From positions 404,218,192-404,282,191 of the forward strand of contig CM060921.1 in the NCBI GenBank assembly GCA_030737875.1: a stretch of DNA of 64,000 bases, written 5' to 3'. This DNA is from Allium sativum. Taxonomy: Eukaryota > Streptophyta > Magnoliopsida > Asparagales > Amaryllidaceae. A model generated the notes under the pieces. It made no database searches, was not told the origin of the DNA, and worked only from the letters and a program-made list of their open reading frames with translations. Positions 23,494 to 35,421 of the stretch are shown in pieces. Position numbers and translations under genes: made by a program. The first letter of the stretch is position 1. Each line of letters opens with the position of its first letter.

Positions 23494-26400
23494 CCAAATA
23501 TGAAGCGGAGGTCAGATGCGCCGAGAGAGTTGTAAAGGCAAAAGCACAATTGGGAAATTATATAACCATACCATGTGAAGGCCCGACTTCAAATAGAAAA
23601 GATTTCTGGTCAGCTCTCGATGTTTCTCCAGCCCAAATTGAAAATATCCCTGAAGTTACAGAGAATATTCCTGACCTCATCAAAGATATTCCTGTCGTCA
23701 AGAACTATGCGGATGTGTTCGAGGAAGTTGTTCGCTTACCTCCGCAAAGAGAAATAGATTTCAAGATTGCTTTGATTCCCAATGCAAGGCCGGTAGTTCA
23801 CGCTATTCGAAGAATGTCCTTGAAAGAGAAGGAGGAATTAGACAATCAAACACGACAGCTAGTATGGAAAGGTCTGATCAGGCCTAGTTTCTCTGATTGG
23901 GGAGCAGCAGTGGTGTTTGTCCCGAAATCTGACGGTACTCTACGTCTATGTGTGGATTATCGTGATCTGAACAAACAGACAATAAAGAACAAATATCCAT
24001 TGCCGCGGATTGATGATTTGTTAGATCGATTAAATGGAGCACAAGTATTTTCACGAATGGACCTAGCTACAGGCTTCCATCAACTTCGAATTGCCGAAGA
24101 GTGTGTTCCAATGACAGCGTTCAGAGGCCCCGACTTATTCTACGAGTGGTTAGTAATGTCGTTCGGATTATGTAACGCTCCAGCTTATTTCGTCGATCTA
24201 ATGAACAGAGTATTCAGAGGAGTATTGAACAAATTTGTTCTGGTTTTTATTGATGATATTCTAATCTTCTCTAAATCAAAGGCCGAACATGAAAAGCATC
24301 TGGAACAGGTTCTAGAAATCCTCAGAAGGAATGTATTGAAAGCCAAGTTTTCCAAATGTATATTCTGGCAAGATGAAGTGAAATTTCTGGGCCATGTAGT
24401 ATCGAAAGAAGGAATTGCTGTGGATCCAAGTAAAATCACGGCTATTCAAAATTGGAAACAGCCCAGTACTCCCACTGAAGTCCGCAGCTTTCTCGGATTG
24501 GCTAGCTATTATCGGAAGTTCGTTAAAGACTTTTCTAAGATATCTGGCCACTTAACGAAGCTTACAAAGAAACATTCTAAGTTCAAATGGACTCAAGAAA
24601 ATGAGGAGGCTTTTGAAGAGCTAAAGTTGAGATTAACAACAGCTCCAGTGTTAACCATCATCGATGGCAACCAAGATTTGAAAGTCTGGACTGATGCTTC
24701 TAGAGAAGGCCTTGGCGCAGTGTTAATGCAAAGGGGTCAAGTGATTGCTTATGCTAGCCGTCAACTGAAACCGCACGAGAAAAACTATGTAACTCATGAT
24801 CTTGAGTTATCGGCTATCATATTCTCTTTAAAACTCTGGAGACACTATCTTCTAGGAGAGAGATTTGAACTGTTTACAGATCATCAGTCATTAAAGTATC
24901 TGTTCACTCAGAAGGACTTAAATTTGAGGCAGCAACGTTGGCTAGAGTTTCTTGCAGCATATGACTTCGAAATTATATATACTCCAGGGAAAGCCAATGT
25001 CGTGGCCGATGCGCTGAGTCGAAAGAATGTAATGATCGCCAGCTTTATTATCACAACTTCCTTGATTGACAAAATATCTATTCTTCAGAAGGAGGATAAC
25101 TTTATTAAAGATATGATCAAAAGGATTCAGAAAGGCGAACCCTCGTGTTTTCAAATAGATAACGACGAGACCTTGAGGTTAAAAGGAAGGATTTGTGTTC
25201 CTGACGTTCCTGAGCTAAAAAGGGAAGTGTTAGACGAGTGTCACAAGTCCAAGCTGAGTATCCATCCTGGTGTGGCCAAAATGTATAACGATCTCAAAAG
25301 AACTTTCTGGTGGAAGGCTATGAAAAGAGACGTTTCGATATATGTTAGTCGATGCCCTACTTGCCAGCTAGTTAAAAGCGACCAACAGAAATTGGCTGGA
25401 CTATTGCAACCACTAGAAGTTCCTGGCTGGAAGTGGGAACATATTTCTATGGATTTCATTGATGGTTTGCCTAGAACCAGGAAAGGAAATGACAGTATTT
25501 GGGTGATCGTAGATCGTTTCACGAAGACCGCCCATTTTATACCTGTCAAATCAAATAGAACCGCTCAGAGTCTGGCGCAGATATACTTCAGGGAAATAGT
25601 TAGACTACATGGAGTGCCGCTCAGTATAGTCAGTGATAGAGATACAATATTCACTAGTAAATTCTGGGAAGCATTTCAAGTCGAGCTAGGAACGAAGTTA
25701 AACTTGAGCACCGCTTATCATCCTCAGACCGACGGTCAGACTGAGAGGGTGAATCGCATTTTAGAAGATCTATTGCGGGCTTGTGTTATAGATTTCGGTG
25801 GATCATGGGAAGACCATCTGCATTTGGCTGAATTCTCTTATAATAACAGCTACCAGGCGAGTCTGACAATGTCGCCATTCGAAGCATTGTATGGTAGACC
25901 GTGCCGATCTCCTGCTTGTTGGGTCGAGCCTGGAAATAGACTTGTGTTGGGTCCTGATATGATACGAGAAGCTGCCGACAAAGTCGATTTTATTAAGAAG
26001 AGATTACTCGCCGCTCAAAGCCGACAAAAGAGCTACGCCGATAAAAGAAGAAGAGATATATCCTTTGAAGTTGGCGACTATGTATATTTGAAAGTATCGC
26101 CGATGAGAGGAGTTATCCGGTTCGGTAAAACTGGAAAGTTGGCACCCAAATTCATTGGTCCGTTTCCTATTCTGGAACGGATCGGAACTCTCGCTTATAG
26201 GGTCAAACTGCCTGACTGGTTGCCTGGTGTGCATGATGTATTTCATATATCTCAGCTTCGAAAGCACGTTCATGATCCAGACTTGATCGTGGAAGAAGCA
26301 GCTCAGCAGGATATTGAAATTACTCCAGAATTAGCTGTGAGGCGAGAGCCGCTGAAGATCACCGGCAAAGAAACCAAAGAGCTGAGGAACAAGAAGGTTC

Positions 26401-26507
26401 GCTTAGTCAAAGTGCAATGGAGTGGAGATCCGCGAGATTGTACTTGGGAAACTGAGGAGAGCATTCAGAAAGCTTATCCTAGATGCCGAGTAGATATCTC
26501 TGATTGA
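23484..26507 (+). CDS. pol: Pol of element B: RT, RNase H, integrase, chromodomain-like tail
   Basis: This frame is open for about 1007 codons and has no ATG at its start; it is the continuation of gag-pro after the missing base. In order: pro-RT linker with [11 protein letters not shown] with [16 protein letters not shown] and catalytic [10 protein letters not shown] (about 24248-24277); RNase H with [13 protein letters not shown] and FTDHQS; integrase with an HPGV...CPTC zinc region and the DDE core (MDFIDG, SDRDTIF, QTERVNR). The C-terminal part has [11 protein letters not shown] and a chromodomain-like [17 protein letters not shown]. Enzyme motifs look intact. Without ribosomal frameshifting at the broken joint it would not be made. 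Lineage by motif resemblance is Tekay/Del chromovirus. Confidence 0.92.
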   Translation, partial: DWLTKYEAEVRCAERVVKAKAQLGNYITIPCEGPTSNRKDFWSALDVSPAQIENIPEVTENIPDLIKDIPVVKNYADVFEEVVRLPPQREIDFKIALIPNARPVVHAIRRMSLKEKEELDNQTRQLVWKGLIRPSFSDWGAAVVFVPKSDGTLRLCVDYRDLNKQTIKNKYPLPRIDDLLDRLNGAQVFSRMDLATGFHQLRIAEECVPMTAFRGPDLFYEWLVMSFGLCNAPAYFVDLMNRVFRGVLNKFVLVFIDDILIFSKSKAEHEKHLEQVLEILRRNVLKAKFSKCIFWQDEVKFLGHVVSKEGIAVDPSKITAIQNWKQPSTPTEVRSFLGLASYYRKFVKDFSKISGHLTKLTKKHSKFKWTQENEEAFEELKLRLTTAPVLTIIDGNQDLKVWTDASREGLGAVLMQRGQVIAYASRQLKPHEKNYVTHDLELSAIIFSLKLWRHYLLGERFELFTDHQSLKYLFTQKDLNLRQQRWLEFLAAYDFEIIYTPGKANVVADALSRKNVMIASFIITTSLIDKISILQKEDNFIKDMIKRIQKGEPSCFQIDNDETLRLKGRICVPDVPELKREVLDECHKSKLSIHPGVAKMYNDLKRTFWWKAMKRDVSIYVSRCPTCQLVKSDQQKLAGLLQPLEVPGWKWEHISMDFIDGLPRTRKGNDSIWVIVDRFTKTAHFIPVKSNRTAQSLAQIYFREIVRLHGVPLSIVSDRDTIFTSKFWEAFQVELGTKLNLSTAYHPQTDGQTERVNRILEDLLRACVIDFGGSWEDHLHLAEFSYNNSYQASLTMSPFEALYGRPCRSPACWVEPGNRLVLGPDMIREAADKVDFIKKRLLAAQSRQKSYADKRRRDISFEVGDYVYLKVSPMRGVIRFGKTGKLAPKFIGPFPILERIGTLAYRVKLPDWLPGVHDVFHISQLRKHVHDPDLIVEEAAQQDIEITPELAVRREPLKITGKETKELRNKKVRLVKVQWSGDPRDCTWETEESIQKAYPRCRVDISD

Positions 26508-26757
26508 CTCTGGTGCAAGGTACATTTACCCTACTTTGCATTACCATTTAATTCTCTATTCTATTGCAATTTTCTTCCTATGGATGTGCACTATTTATTC
26601 TATACTCTGAATGATTTTGAAAAGTGTATAGAGATTAATTAGTATATTTTTGGAAGGTTAGAAACAAATTGGTTGTTGTATTGTGTGATTGTAGATTTAT
26701 CAAACCACTTTCGACTTTGTTCCTTTTCGGGGACGAAAAGTTTTAAGTGGGGGAGAT
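26508..26757 (+). promoter_or_regulatory. 3' untranslated region, hairpin and polypurine tract of element B
   Basis: An AT-rich stretch is followed by CTTTTCGGGGACGAAAAG (26723-26740), an inverted repeat with a 4-base loop, then AAGTGGGGGAGAT (26745-26757), the PPT abutting the 3' LTR. Hairpin and PPT are both conserved in C, D and H. Confidence 0.9.
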
Positions 26758-29700
26758 TGTAACGACCCAGAAAATCTGAACAAATTTAAAATTTTTAAAT
26801 TGGCTAAAATAATGGATTTTAAATATTTAAAATAAATATTTTAAATAATGGCGATGAAAACTGAGTTTGAATCAACATTTGAAAACGAATATAATTAATT
26901 ATAATTATATATAGAATTGGAAATGGCGCGGTAGGTCGATAATTCGATTTCAAACTTCATTGGAATATACCGGGTGCAAAACAATCCGGATTTTAGTGAA
27001 ACCAAAAATATTTAAATCTGTTAGTGAATATCTTTCTAATGAATTCGACCAATCGAAACTTGATAGCGGGAATCAAATGATATGTCCAGTTGAAAATTCT
27101 GAATAGTCGCTATGGAATTCAGGCCCTTAAAAATGGACATTTTGCAAATGACCTCGGATTTCGACGAAACCACTTTTGTTAGATCCGTAGTGTCAAGTTA
27201 TTGTTAGGTTTCAAATTTCATAATTTTTCGAATCAATATGTGAGCGTGGCAAAGGAAAACGCATTTGACCGATTTCAGTTGATTTTAATCGACTGGAAAT
27301 TGGCCATTTTTCCAACGGCCTCAGAATTCGACGAAACTAGTTTTGTTAGGACCGTATCGTCAATACGAAGCTAGAAAATATTTTTCGAGAATTTTTCTAG
27401 TTAGTATGTGGCCCCAGTAATTTGAAATGTACGTTTAAAATTCAATATAAAGATTTAAATGAAAATTCAAACGGAAACTGATTGTAACGATCAAACCAGC
27501 TTACGATACATATCCCATTGTGTTCAGAATGGGGGTAAAACGCTATGGACGACAGGCGGTGGGCCTCGTTTCGAGGTCGTAGGTAAAAGTCAACCTTTTT
27601 GGAATAATTAAATAATTAAAAAAAAATATAAAATATATTCTTTCTCCCCCTTTTTTCGTTCTGCTTGCCCCCCCCCCCATTCATTATAATTTCAAACGGA
27701 AAAGAAAGAAAAAAAAAACCCTAAGTCTAAATCGCGCCACCGTTCGCCATCGCCACCCCCTCTCCTTTGCCACAGCCGACGCCACCACACTCCGACCCTC
27801 CCCCTCGCCCTTCGCCTCAGTCCTCCTTCCACACCTAAATCGACGAAGACCGAGCCCCCCTGAAGCCTCGACGCCACCGCCGACCGCATCACTGCTCCGC
27901 CACAGCCGACCGCACCACTGCTCCGCCTCCTGCCGCCGAGCCTGGTCGTCATTCCCCCCCCCTTCTTCGCAGGTAAATAGTTTTTTTATTTTCATCTGAA
28001 GATTTCGTTTTTAATAGATTTAAAAATTGATGTTTTAAAATAATTGAAACTGATTTTAGAAAGAAATAAAAACTGATTTTTTTTAAAAGAATTTTAAACT
28101 GATTTTGTTAAAGAATAAAACTGTTTATTTTAAAAAGAATAAAACTGTTTAATTTAAAAAGAATAAAACTGAAATTTTTAAAAGAAGAAAAACTGATATT
28201 CTTAAAAGAAATAAAAACCTGAATTTTAAAAAAGAAAAAAAAAACTGATTTTATTTTAGCTTATTAAAAACTGATTTATTTATAGAATAAAAACTGATTT
28301 ATTTATAAAGTATAAAAACTGATTTTATAAAAGAAATTAAAACTGATTTTATAAAAGAAATTAAAACTGATTTTTATTTTAGAAATTAAAACTGATTTGG
28401 TTTTTTAAAAGTTAAAAACTGAATTTTATAAAAGGTATTGAAAAACTGATTTTGGAAAAAAATAAAAACTGATTTTGAATGATTTTAAAACTGATTTTTA
28501 AAAGGGTTTTAAAGGATTTAAACTTCAAAAAGTAAAAACGGATTTTTAAAAGAAGTTAAAACTGATTTTAAAAAGCTATAAAAACTGATTTTGTTTTAAA
28601 GGAAAAATCAGATTTTTATATATTGAAAGTAAAAGTAAAAATCATATTTTTATATATGGAATAGCGTCGTAAAAATTCGATTTTTACATGTGTAGAGAAT
28701 ACGGGCGAAAGCGACAAAAGGCGGAGATTTCTCTAAGGAAGTGTCGTGCAGTTGGATAGCTATTGGTGAGATTTCTGATTTTAAAATATTATATATGTGT
28801 TGAAGTAAAAGTGAATAGCTATATATAAATATCTATATCTATATATATATATATACGCCCCTCGTCCACAAACCATGGAATATATTTATTGGTTGAAATT
28901 GTTGTGAAAATTGAATGGTTGTTTGGGATTGTTTGTGATTGATATTGGTTGATTGAGGTTGAAAAATACCCATTGGTGGTTGTGAAATATTTGGTTGAAA
29001 CCACATAGGATTAGTTTGTGGAAATGAAATAAATATATACATGCCGCCTGCGTGCGAACTAGATGCATGATCCCCATTGTCAAAAACCGCGAGGTTTTAA
29101 GGTAGAGCGAGGAGCCGTACTAGGGACGGTCCCGGTGTAACTACCCTGCCGTTATGCTGCCGAAATTTTGAATAATATTTGTGTGTTTGAATTATTTTCA
29201 TATGCTTAAACTATATTTATTCATTGTATAGAAAACATTCATGTGTTGAATTGATATTCATTCGTTGTTTAGAAATTCATGTGTTGAATGGTATTCATAT
29301 TTTGAAATAAATTGTTCGATAATAAAAATCACATTTTTATCTATATATAAAAACCATAGAAAACATTCATGTGCTGAATTGATATTCATTCGTTGTTTAG
29401 AAATTCATGTGTTGAATGGTATTCATATTTTGAAATAAATTGTTCGATAATAAAAATCACATTTTTATCTATATATAAAAACTATTGAAAACATTCATGT
29501 GTTGAATTGATATTCATTCGTTGTTTAGAAATTCATGTGTTGAATGGTATTCATATTTTGAAATAAATTGTTCGATAATAAAAATCACATTTTTATCTAT
29601 ATATAAAAACTATTGAAAACACTCATGTGTTGAATTGATATTCATTCATTGTTTAGAAATTCATGTGTTGAATGGGATTCATATTTTGAAATAAATTGTT

Positions 29701-32694
29701 TGATAATAAAAATCACCTTTTATCGACTATATGAACTATATAGAAAAATAGTGTTTTGAAATGAATTGTTTTACAATAAAAATCACATTTTTATTGTATG
29801 CATAAATCGTTGAAATGTGAAGTGTTAAAAATAGCCACTTGTTCAAACTAAACATATATGAGTTGAAATATTCATTAATTTGCTAATGAAATGATTTGCA
29901 CCTATGTATGTAACATTAGAATAAATGGTGTCTTTAAACCAAACAGAAATCAAATATGAAGTTGAATAGAAAAGGATAAATGATAAGAACTGTATATATA
30001 TGTATATGCATATTCATTGAACAGGTGATAGCAAAGGGGCTAGAAAAGAGGAATAAAATTTTGTGCCCGACAAATAGGTACACATTTACTGATTTGTTTG
30101 GGTGATGATTTTGAGCCTGTTGGCTAGCCGCTTGGCTTCTTCTTTTTCTTTTTGAGATTAGAAGGACCGGGAACGCTATTTGCGATTTCCCGATGCTCCC
30201 GGTGCAGGGGAGGTTATGGCGAAATTTTTCCAAAATTTAAGGTGTTAGAAAAATATTTGAAGTGAAAACGATATTGAAATTGTTGAATGAACTATATTTA
30301 TATAAATATATAAATATAAATAAAATTAAAACGAAACGAAGCCGTGCAGTTCGTATTTTGAAACCGTGATTTCAAACGACTAGTGCGGGAAATCCGACCA
30401 TTGGATTTTCCCGAAACCTCAACCGTCGGGTTCGCCTTGGAATAATCTTTCCAACGGCACCAACCTTGTTAAAATCCAACGGTTGGATTGTCTGGAATGT
30501 TTAATTCAATTCTGAAGAAAAACAGCGCCAGAAACGATTATATTTATTTATATATATAAATATAATTATATTTAATCGAATAACGACGCTGCAGTTCGTA
30601 TTTTGAAATCGAAATTTCAAACGATTGTACCGGGAGATCCGACCGTCGGATTTTCCCGAAACTGGAACCGTTGGGTTCGTTTTGAAAAGACCTTTCTAAT
30701 GATGTAAATTTTGGGAAGATCCAACGGTTATATTTTCAGATATGTGTAAATCAAATCTGAAGAAAAACCGCGCCACGGCCGCCTTATGGCCCGAAGCGTC
30801 GTTTTGAATAAAATAGCTATTTTAAAATAAATAAAAATAGCGATAAATAGTTATAAAATATCATAAGCGATATGGAATGGAAATAAACTGAATTTGCTTG
30901 ATTTATGTGATATTTGATGGTTGAATGTGTTTGGTGTGAAAATTACATTAAAGAACAAAATTGGTGTTGTCGAATAATTTAACCATTGAAATAAATCGAA
31001 TTGAAATTCTAAATATACGTGAATTATTTGAAAAGGCCGAGTTAATTCTCATTTCGAATAATTGACCGACGATTGAAATTCGAAGATGAAGACGGTGGTC
31101 GAAGACCGGAGATCTTCACCTCGTTTGGATGGTAACCGAGGTCCTGATTGGGAGGCATCCCGAAATAAGGATAATGAGTGGTGATCGTTCAGACGTACGT
31201 GTTGATCGAAGGGTTTGCGAGGTATTTAGTGCCTCCGGTTTCGTTCAGACCCAGAACAGACTTGTAAATGGACTGTGTGTCCGACATTGGATTTTATTCT
31301 GTGTTGATTGATCTCTGTTAAATATACATCTGTTTGGCGGCGGAGAATTTATTCTTTTGCTTAACGCCCTTCTCTGAGACGTACGAGCTCAGAGGTTGTA
31401 TATCGATGGACATCAATCGCATGGCGTGAATTGCCTGTGTGGCATGCTAAGATGTAGTGATCAGGGCTTCTGTTGAAAAGCAAAGTATTGTGGTGATGAT
31501 CAAAGCACCGCCTGTGTGGCGTAGCTTTGTGTACAACGTGAATTCGCGGGCCTCACACCCCGGTATGAACCTAAAACGGGAGGAAGGACCTCAGGGAGGA
31601 CATGCGTTTCTTTCTAGCTAGGGTGGTGTCAGTGACCTACCAGCCCTGACATTTATATACTTTTCACCTATGTGGTTGTTGCTGTTGCGAGGCGCCTCTG
31701 TTTGATCGGACGATCCGGGTCCGATGGAGTCATTCGTTGGCTCGTTTACGCCCCAAAGGGCGGGGAAACGTATTGTTCAGGCATTTTAATCCACATCGGT
31801 GGACCGACCCTGTCGCTCCAAGGGCCCACCTGAGTCTGGGTCCTGTGGCTCGGGCTAGAGAGTCACGAATTCGGTAAGGACTATCTTTTGCCTTGGTTCA
31901 TGACGGAAATCCAATTTCCAAATACGACATCGTGCGGTTTTGATTGTATACCTATATATGGCGACATAGTGGTATGGGGCATTAATGCCGTCTATGATTG
32001 ATAGTTATGATTTGAAATTGTTTTCAAAACATATAAACACTAGCAATAATATCAAATGCCTTTGTTTTATTCGTATCAAGCATATTTTGGCCGTTATAAG
32101 GTAAAAACTCTATCCTCCGGTTTGCGTTGCATTGTGTGATGGGAACTGAGTCTTATAACGGCTTCATTTTTATAAAAAGCATAGCGATGTTTAAAAGAAA
32201 GATTTGTTTTAAAGCACTGGCAATCCAATGGAGTAAACCCGTTCCGCGAAAGTGGCGTGGTCCTGTGATTAGCCAATTATATATGTGTTGAGTGGATTTC
32301 TCATACCAGTCCCATGACTGACTCGTAGTTTGTTTCACTCTCAAACTCGGGTGCCCCTTTTTCTACACGGGCAGCCTTGTATTCAGGTTTAGTTGGTTCT
32401 TTCTGGATAGCTGGAGCTGAAGATGGATTCTATCATTTATTCTTTTTATGCTGTTCAGCTCCTATTGTACATATTTTGTTTATTTCCGCTGTAGACATTT
32501 ATGTATAGCTGAACTGTATTTGTACTAAGTAAGATCCTGTATACTGTGTAACTCTAATGATTACTTTTATCCAGTATATTCTAATGTTCATTATCTGGTG
32601 TATTTATTTAATTCTGTTCTGCTATTATCTGTTTCTGTGTTATATTCCAAAAGATAACCTTGTTTCCGTGAGAACGGGAAATCGGGTCGTCTCA
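26758..32694 (+). mobile_element. 3' LTR of element B (5.9 kb)
   Basis: Collinear with the 5' LTR and nearly identical to it. Differences noted include a fourth minisatellite unit, CAG instead of TAG before the donor GT at 27973, and loss of one arm of the GTCCA/TGGAC hairpin near 28864-28880. It is followed not by flanking C sequence but by a second PBS at 32698-32709. Confidence 0.9.
29231..29742. repeat. 128-bp minisatellite, four units, B 3' LTR
   Basis: Units begin at 29231, 29359, 29487 and 29615. One more than in the 5' LTR, so the array changed copy number after or during the last replication cycle. Confidence 0.9.
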
Positions 32695-33042
32695 ACGTGG
32701 TATCAGAGCTTTGGTTAAGCTTAGTTCTGGAATATAACATTTGAACGAACTCGTCAGAAATAGAACCAGTAGTGTTCTAGGACGGGTAACTCTATACAGA
32801 TAGGATCAGCAATATCCTAGTATGAGTAAAGCAGAATGAAATTACACCTCGATAGACACATTTACACTTGAAGTATATGTTTCTATGTTTTAAAATATCT
32901 TTTCTGTGACCTGACACTTGATCTGCTAATTGCAGAAGTACTAGAAAATGAGTGGCAGGAACAGAAGAAATAATCGTATGGCTCGACCAGCTAATGAGCC
33001 AGTTGTGCTCCCACAGCCAGAATCCAATATAGAAGTTCTATA
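32695..33042 (+). mobile_element. Truncated second internal region of the B array
   Basis: It repeats 21969-22316 with no difference I could see: PBS at 32698-32709, leader, acceptor-like site and gag start. The match stops at TTCTATA, where the sequence switches to C's LTR. It shows that B once continued into a further internal region, as in LTR-internal-LTR-internal tandems produced by unequal recombination. Confidence 0.88.
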
Positions 33043-33043
33043 G
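32948..33043 (+). pseudogene. gag: Gag start fragment, 31 codons
   Basis: The first 31 codons of B gag, ending IEVL, followed by a stop TAG (33041-33043) created by the junction with C's LTR. It is the broken remnant of the second gag copy and has no domain left. Confidence 0.85.
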
Positions 33044-34519
33044 TTTGTATATATAGATTAAAATGTGATTTTTATATTTAAAACACGAATAGCATTCAAC
33101 ACATGAATTTCTATTCAATGAATGAATTTCGATTCAACATATGAAGGTTTTCTATAGTTTGTATATATAGATTAAAATGTGATTTTTATATTTAAAACAC
33201 GAATACCATTCAACACATGAATTTCTATTCAACGAATGAATTTCGATTCAACACATGAAGGTTTTCTATAGTTTATATATATAAATAAAAAGGTGATTTT
33301 TATATTTAAAACATGAATGTCGCTAAATAGATGAATTTCCATTCCACACACGAATATTGTTTCAACACATGAAAATAATTCAAACACATGAATATTATTC
33401 AAAATTTCGGCAGCATAACGGCAGGGTAGTTAAAACCGGGACTGTCCCTAGTACGGCTCCTCGCTCTACCTTAAAGCCTCGCAGCTTTTGACAATGGGGA
33501 ATCATGCATCTAGTTCGCACGCAGGCGGCATATATATTTGTTTCATTTCCACAAACTAATCCTATGTGGTTTCAACCAAATATTTCTCAACCACAAACGG
33601 GTATTTTTCAACCACTATCAATCAATATCAACCACAAACAATTTCAATCAACCAATCGCTATCAATCAATTTTCACACCAATCACAACCAATAAATATTG
33701 TCCATGGTTTGTGGACGAGGGGCGTATATATATATATATATATATATATATAGCATTTCACTTTTATTTCAACACATATATAATTTTTAAAACGCATATA
33801 CAACTTATACATCGAACGTACAACTTATACAACGCTTATACTAGAGGTGTACAATGCTTATATAACTCATACATCGATTATATAATTTATACATCGTCGT
33901 TTTCCATATCGTTTATAAATTTGAAATCTCACATTGGGTTCCACACCACCAAAAATAGCAGAAGGCTTAGGAAAATATGCGGTCTCTTCTAGAATGTAGA
34001 AGACGTCCACACGGTCACGATGTTTCCTGTTTCATCGATTTTCGTCAACACATGAGAATGATACGATTTTTCAAAGTTTGCAATGGTTTAAAGGTGTTAA
34101 AACAGTTGAAAATTAACTCAGCCGTATACCTTATTTGAATCTTCAAAACTAGGTTTCAGATTTTTCACTCAAACCGTAGCACGATGTCCCGATCAAACGG
34201 CACCACCTCGGAGCGCTTGGAGAGGCGCGCTGGCGCCTGAAGCTGGGCCCACTTCGGAGCACCAGAGGAGGCACGGTGGTGGCCTAAAGGTGCTGACTTT
34301 GGAGGCACTGTTCTCGGTGGTGGAGCAACGAGGGGTGGCAAGGCTGGGTCGGATTTGGAGAGGAGGAGGAGGGCTCCGAAAAACTCCACTGGAGGGGTGG
34401 TCGGCGATGGACGTGGCGGCCGGATTTTGGCTAGGAAAGGAGGAACTGGAGTCGCCGTTCGTGATTGGGGAGAGAGAGATTATCGGGAGAGGGGGGTTTC
34501 TGACGTTGCCCAATGCCCC

Positions 34520-34571
<52 letters not shown>

Positions 34572-35421
34572 TTCAAAAATACCCCCTTTCACACACGGAC
34601 CCCAATCCAAACCCAACGACTGTCGTCCCTAGCGTTTTACCCCCATTTCGAACACAATGGGATATGTTTCGTAGGCCCATTCGACTGTTTCAGTCAGTTT
34701 TCCTTCAATTTAAAATATAAAACATTCAATATTTAATTTGAACGTACATTTCAATTCGCCAGGGCCACAAACTGATTCGAAAAATTCCAGAAAATAAAAT
34801 CTAGCTATGTTTTGACGATACGGTCCCAACAAAACTAGTTTCGTCGAATTCTGAGACTGTTTGCAAAATGGCCCATTTCTGGTCGATCCAATTTAACTAT
34901 AATTGACCAAAACACATTTTCCTTTGCCACGCTCACATACTACCTTCAAAAATTATGAAATTTGAAACCTAGCAATGACTTCACATACCGGATCCAAAAA
35001 AAGTGGTTTCGTCGAATTCCGAGGTCGTTTGCAAAATGGCCATTTTCACGGGCTATAAAATTTCCATAGCGACCTTTCAGAAAATTCATTTGGCCATAAC
35101 TTTTGCTTTCCGCTATGAAACTTCGATTTTTCAGATTCGTTAGAAAGGTATTCACTAACAGATTTAAATATTTTTGGTTTCACTCAAATCTGTTTTGTTT
35201 TGCACCCGGTACAGTCAGTCGAAGTTTGAATTCAAATTTTGAAACTACCGCGCCATTTCAGGCCTTGTTTATAATTCAAAGTAACTATATTTATTTTCAA
35301 ACGTCGATTCAAACTTACTTTTCATCATTATTATTTAAAATATTTATTTTAAATATTTAAAATCCACAATTTTTGCCAATTTAAAAATTTTAAATTGGTT
35401 CAGATTTTCCGGGTCGTTACA
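33043..35421 (-). mobile_element. Truncated 5' LTR of element C
   Basis: Collinear with about 9075-11446 of the C 3' LTR and ends GGGTCGTTACA followed by the TSD TTTCC. It keeps two to three minisatellite units (33043-33330), the GTCCATGG block (33700-33716), the GC-rich island (34190-34500) and a TA run (34523-34563). The donor-like TAAGGTATAC (about 34122-34131, -) is also kept. The inner 2.8 kb of the LTR plus C's PBS, leader and N-terminal gag were removed by the deletion that formed the 33042/33043 junction. Confidence 0.87.

Larger units (their letters stand above)
16168..32694 (+). mobile_element. Element B: young Tekay/Del-like Ty3/gypsy retrotransposon (16.5 kb)
   Basis: It has a 5' LTR (16168-21968, 5801 bp), PBS, gag-pro, pol, PPT and a 3' LTR (26758-32694, 5937 bp) around a 4789-bp internal region. 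LTR ends are TGTAACGACCCAG and GGGTCGTCTCA. By eye the two LTRs differ at only a few tens of sites plus one minisatellite unit, so insertion was recent. The LTRs together are about 2.5 times longer than the coding region. A second copy of the leader and gag start follows the right LTR, so this was once a tandem array. Lineage is inferred from the pol motifs and chromodomain-like tail. Confidence 0.9.
6246..35421 (-). mobile_element. Element C: Tekay-like Ty3/gypsy element, carrying nested B
   Basis: C is bounded by TGAGACGACCCC at 6246 and GGGTCGTTACA at 35421, with TSD TTTCC at 6241-6245 and 35422-35426. H sequence resumes exactly after it, as the uninterrupted H copy near 62293 shows. Parts in - strand order: truncated 5' LTR (35421-33043), missing leader and N-terminal gag, gag-pro and pol relic (16167-12633), 3' untranslated region, PPT, and intact 3' LTR (11446-6246). 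B is inserted at 16168. Its pol is close to B's but its LTRs are clearly more diverged, so it is an older member of the same family. Confidence 0.88.
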
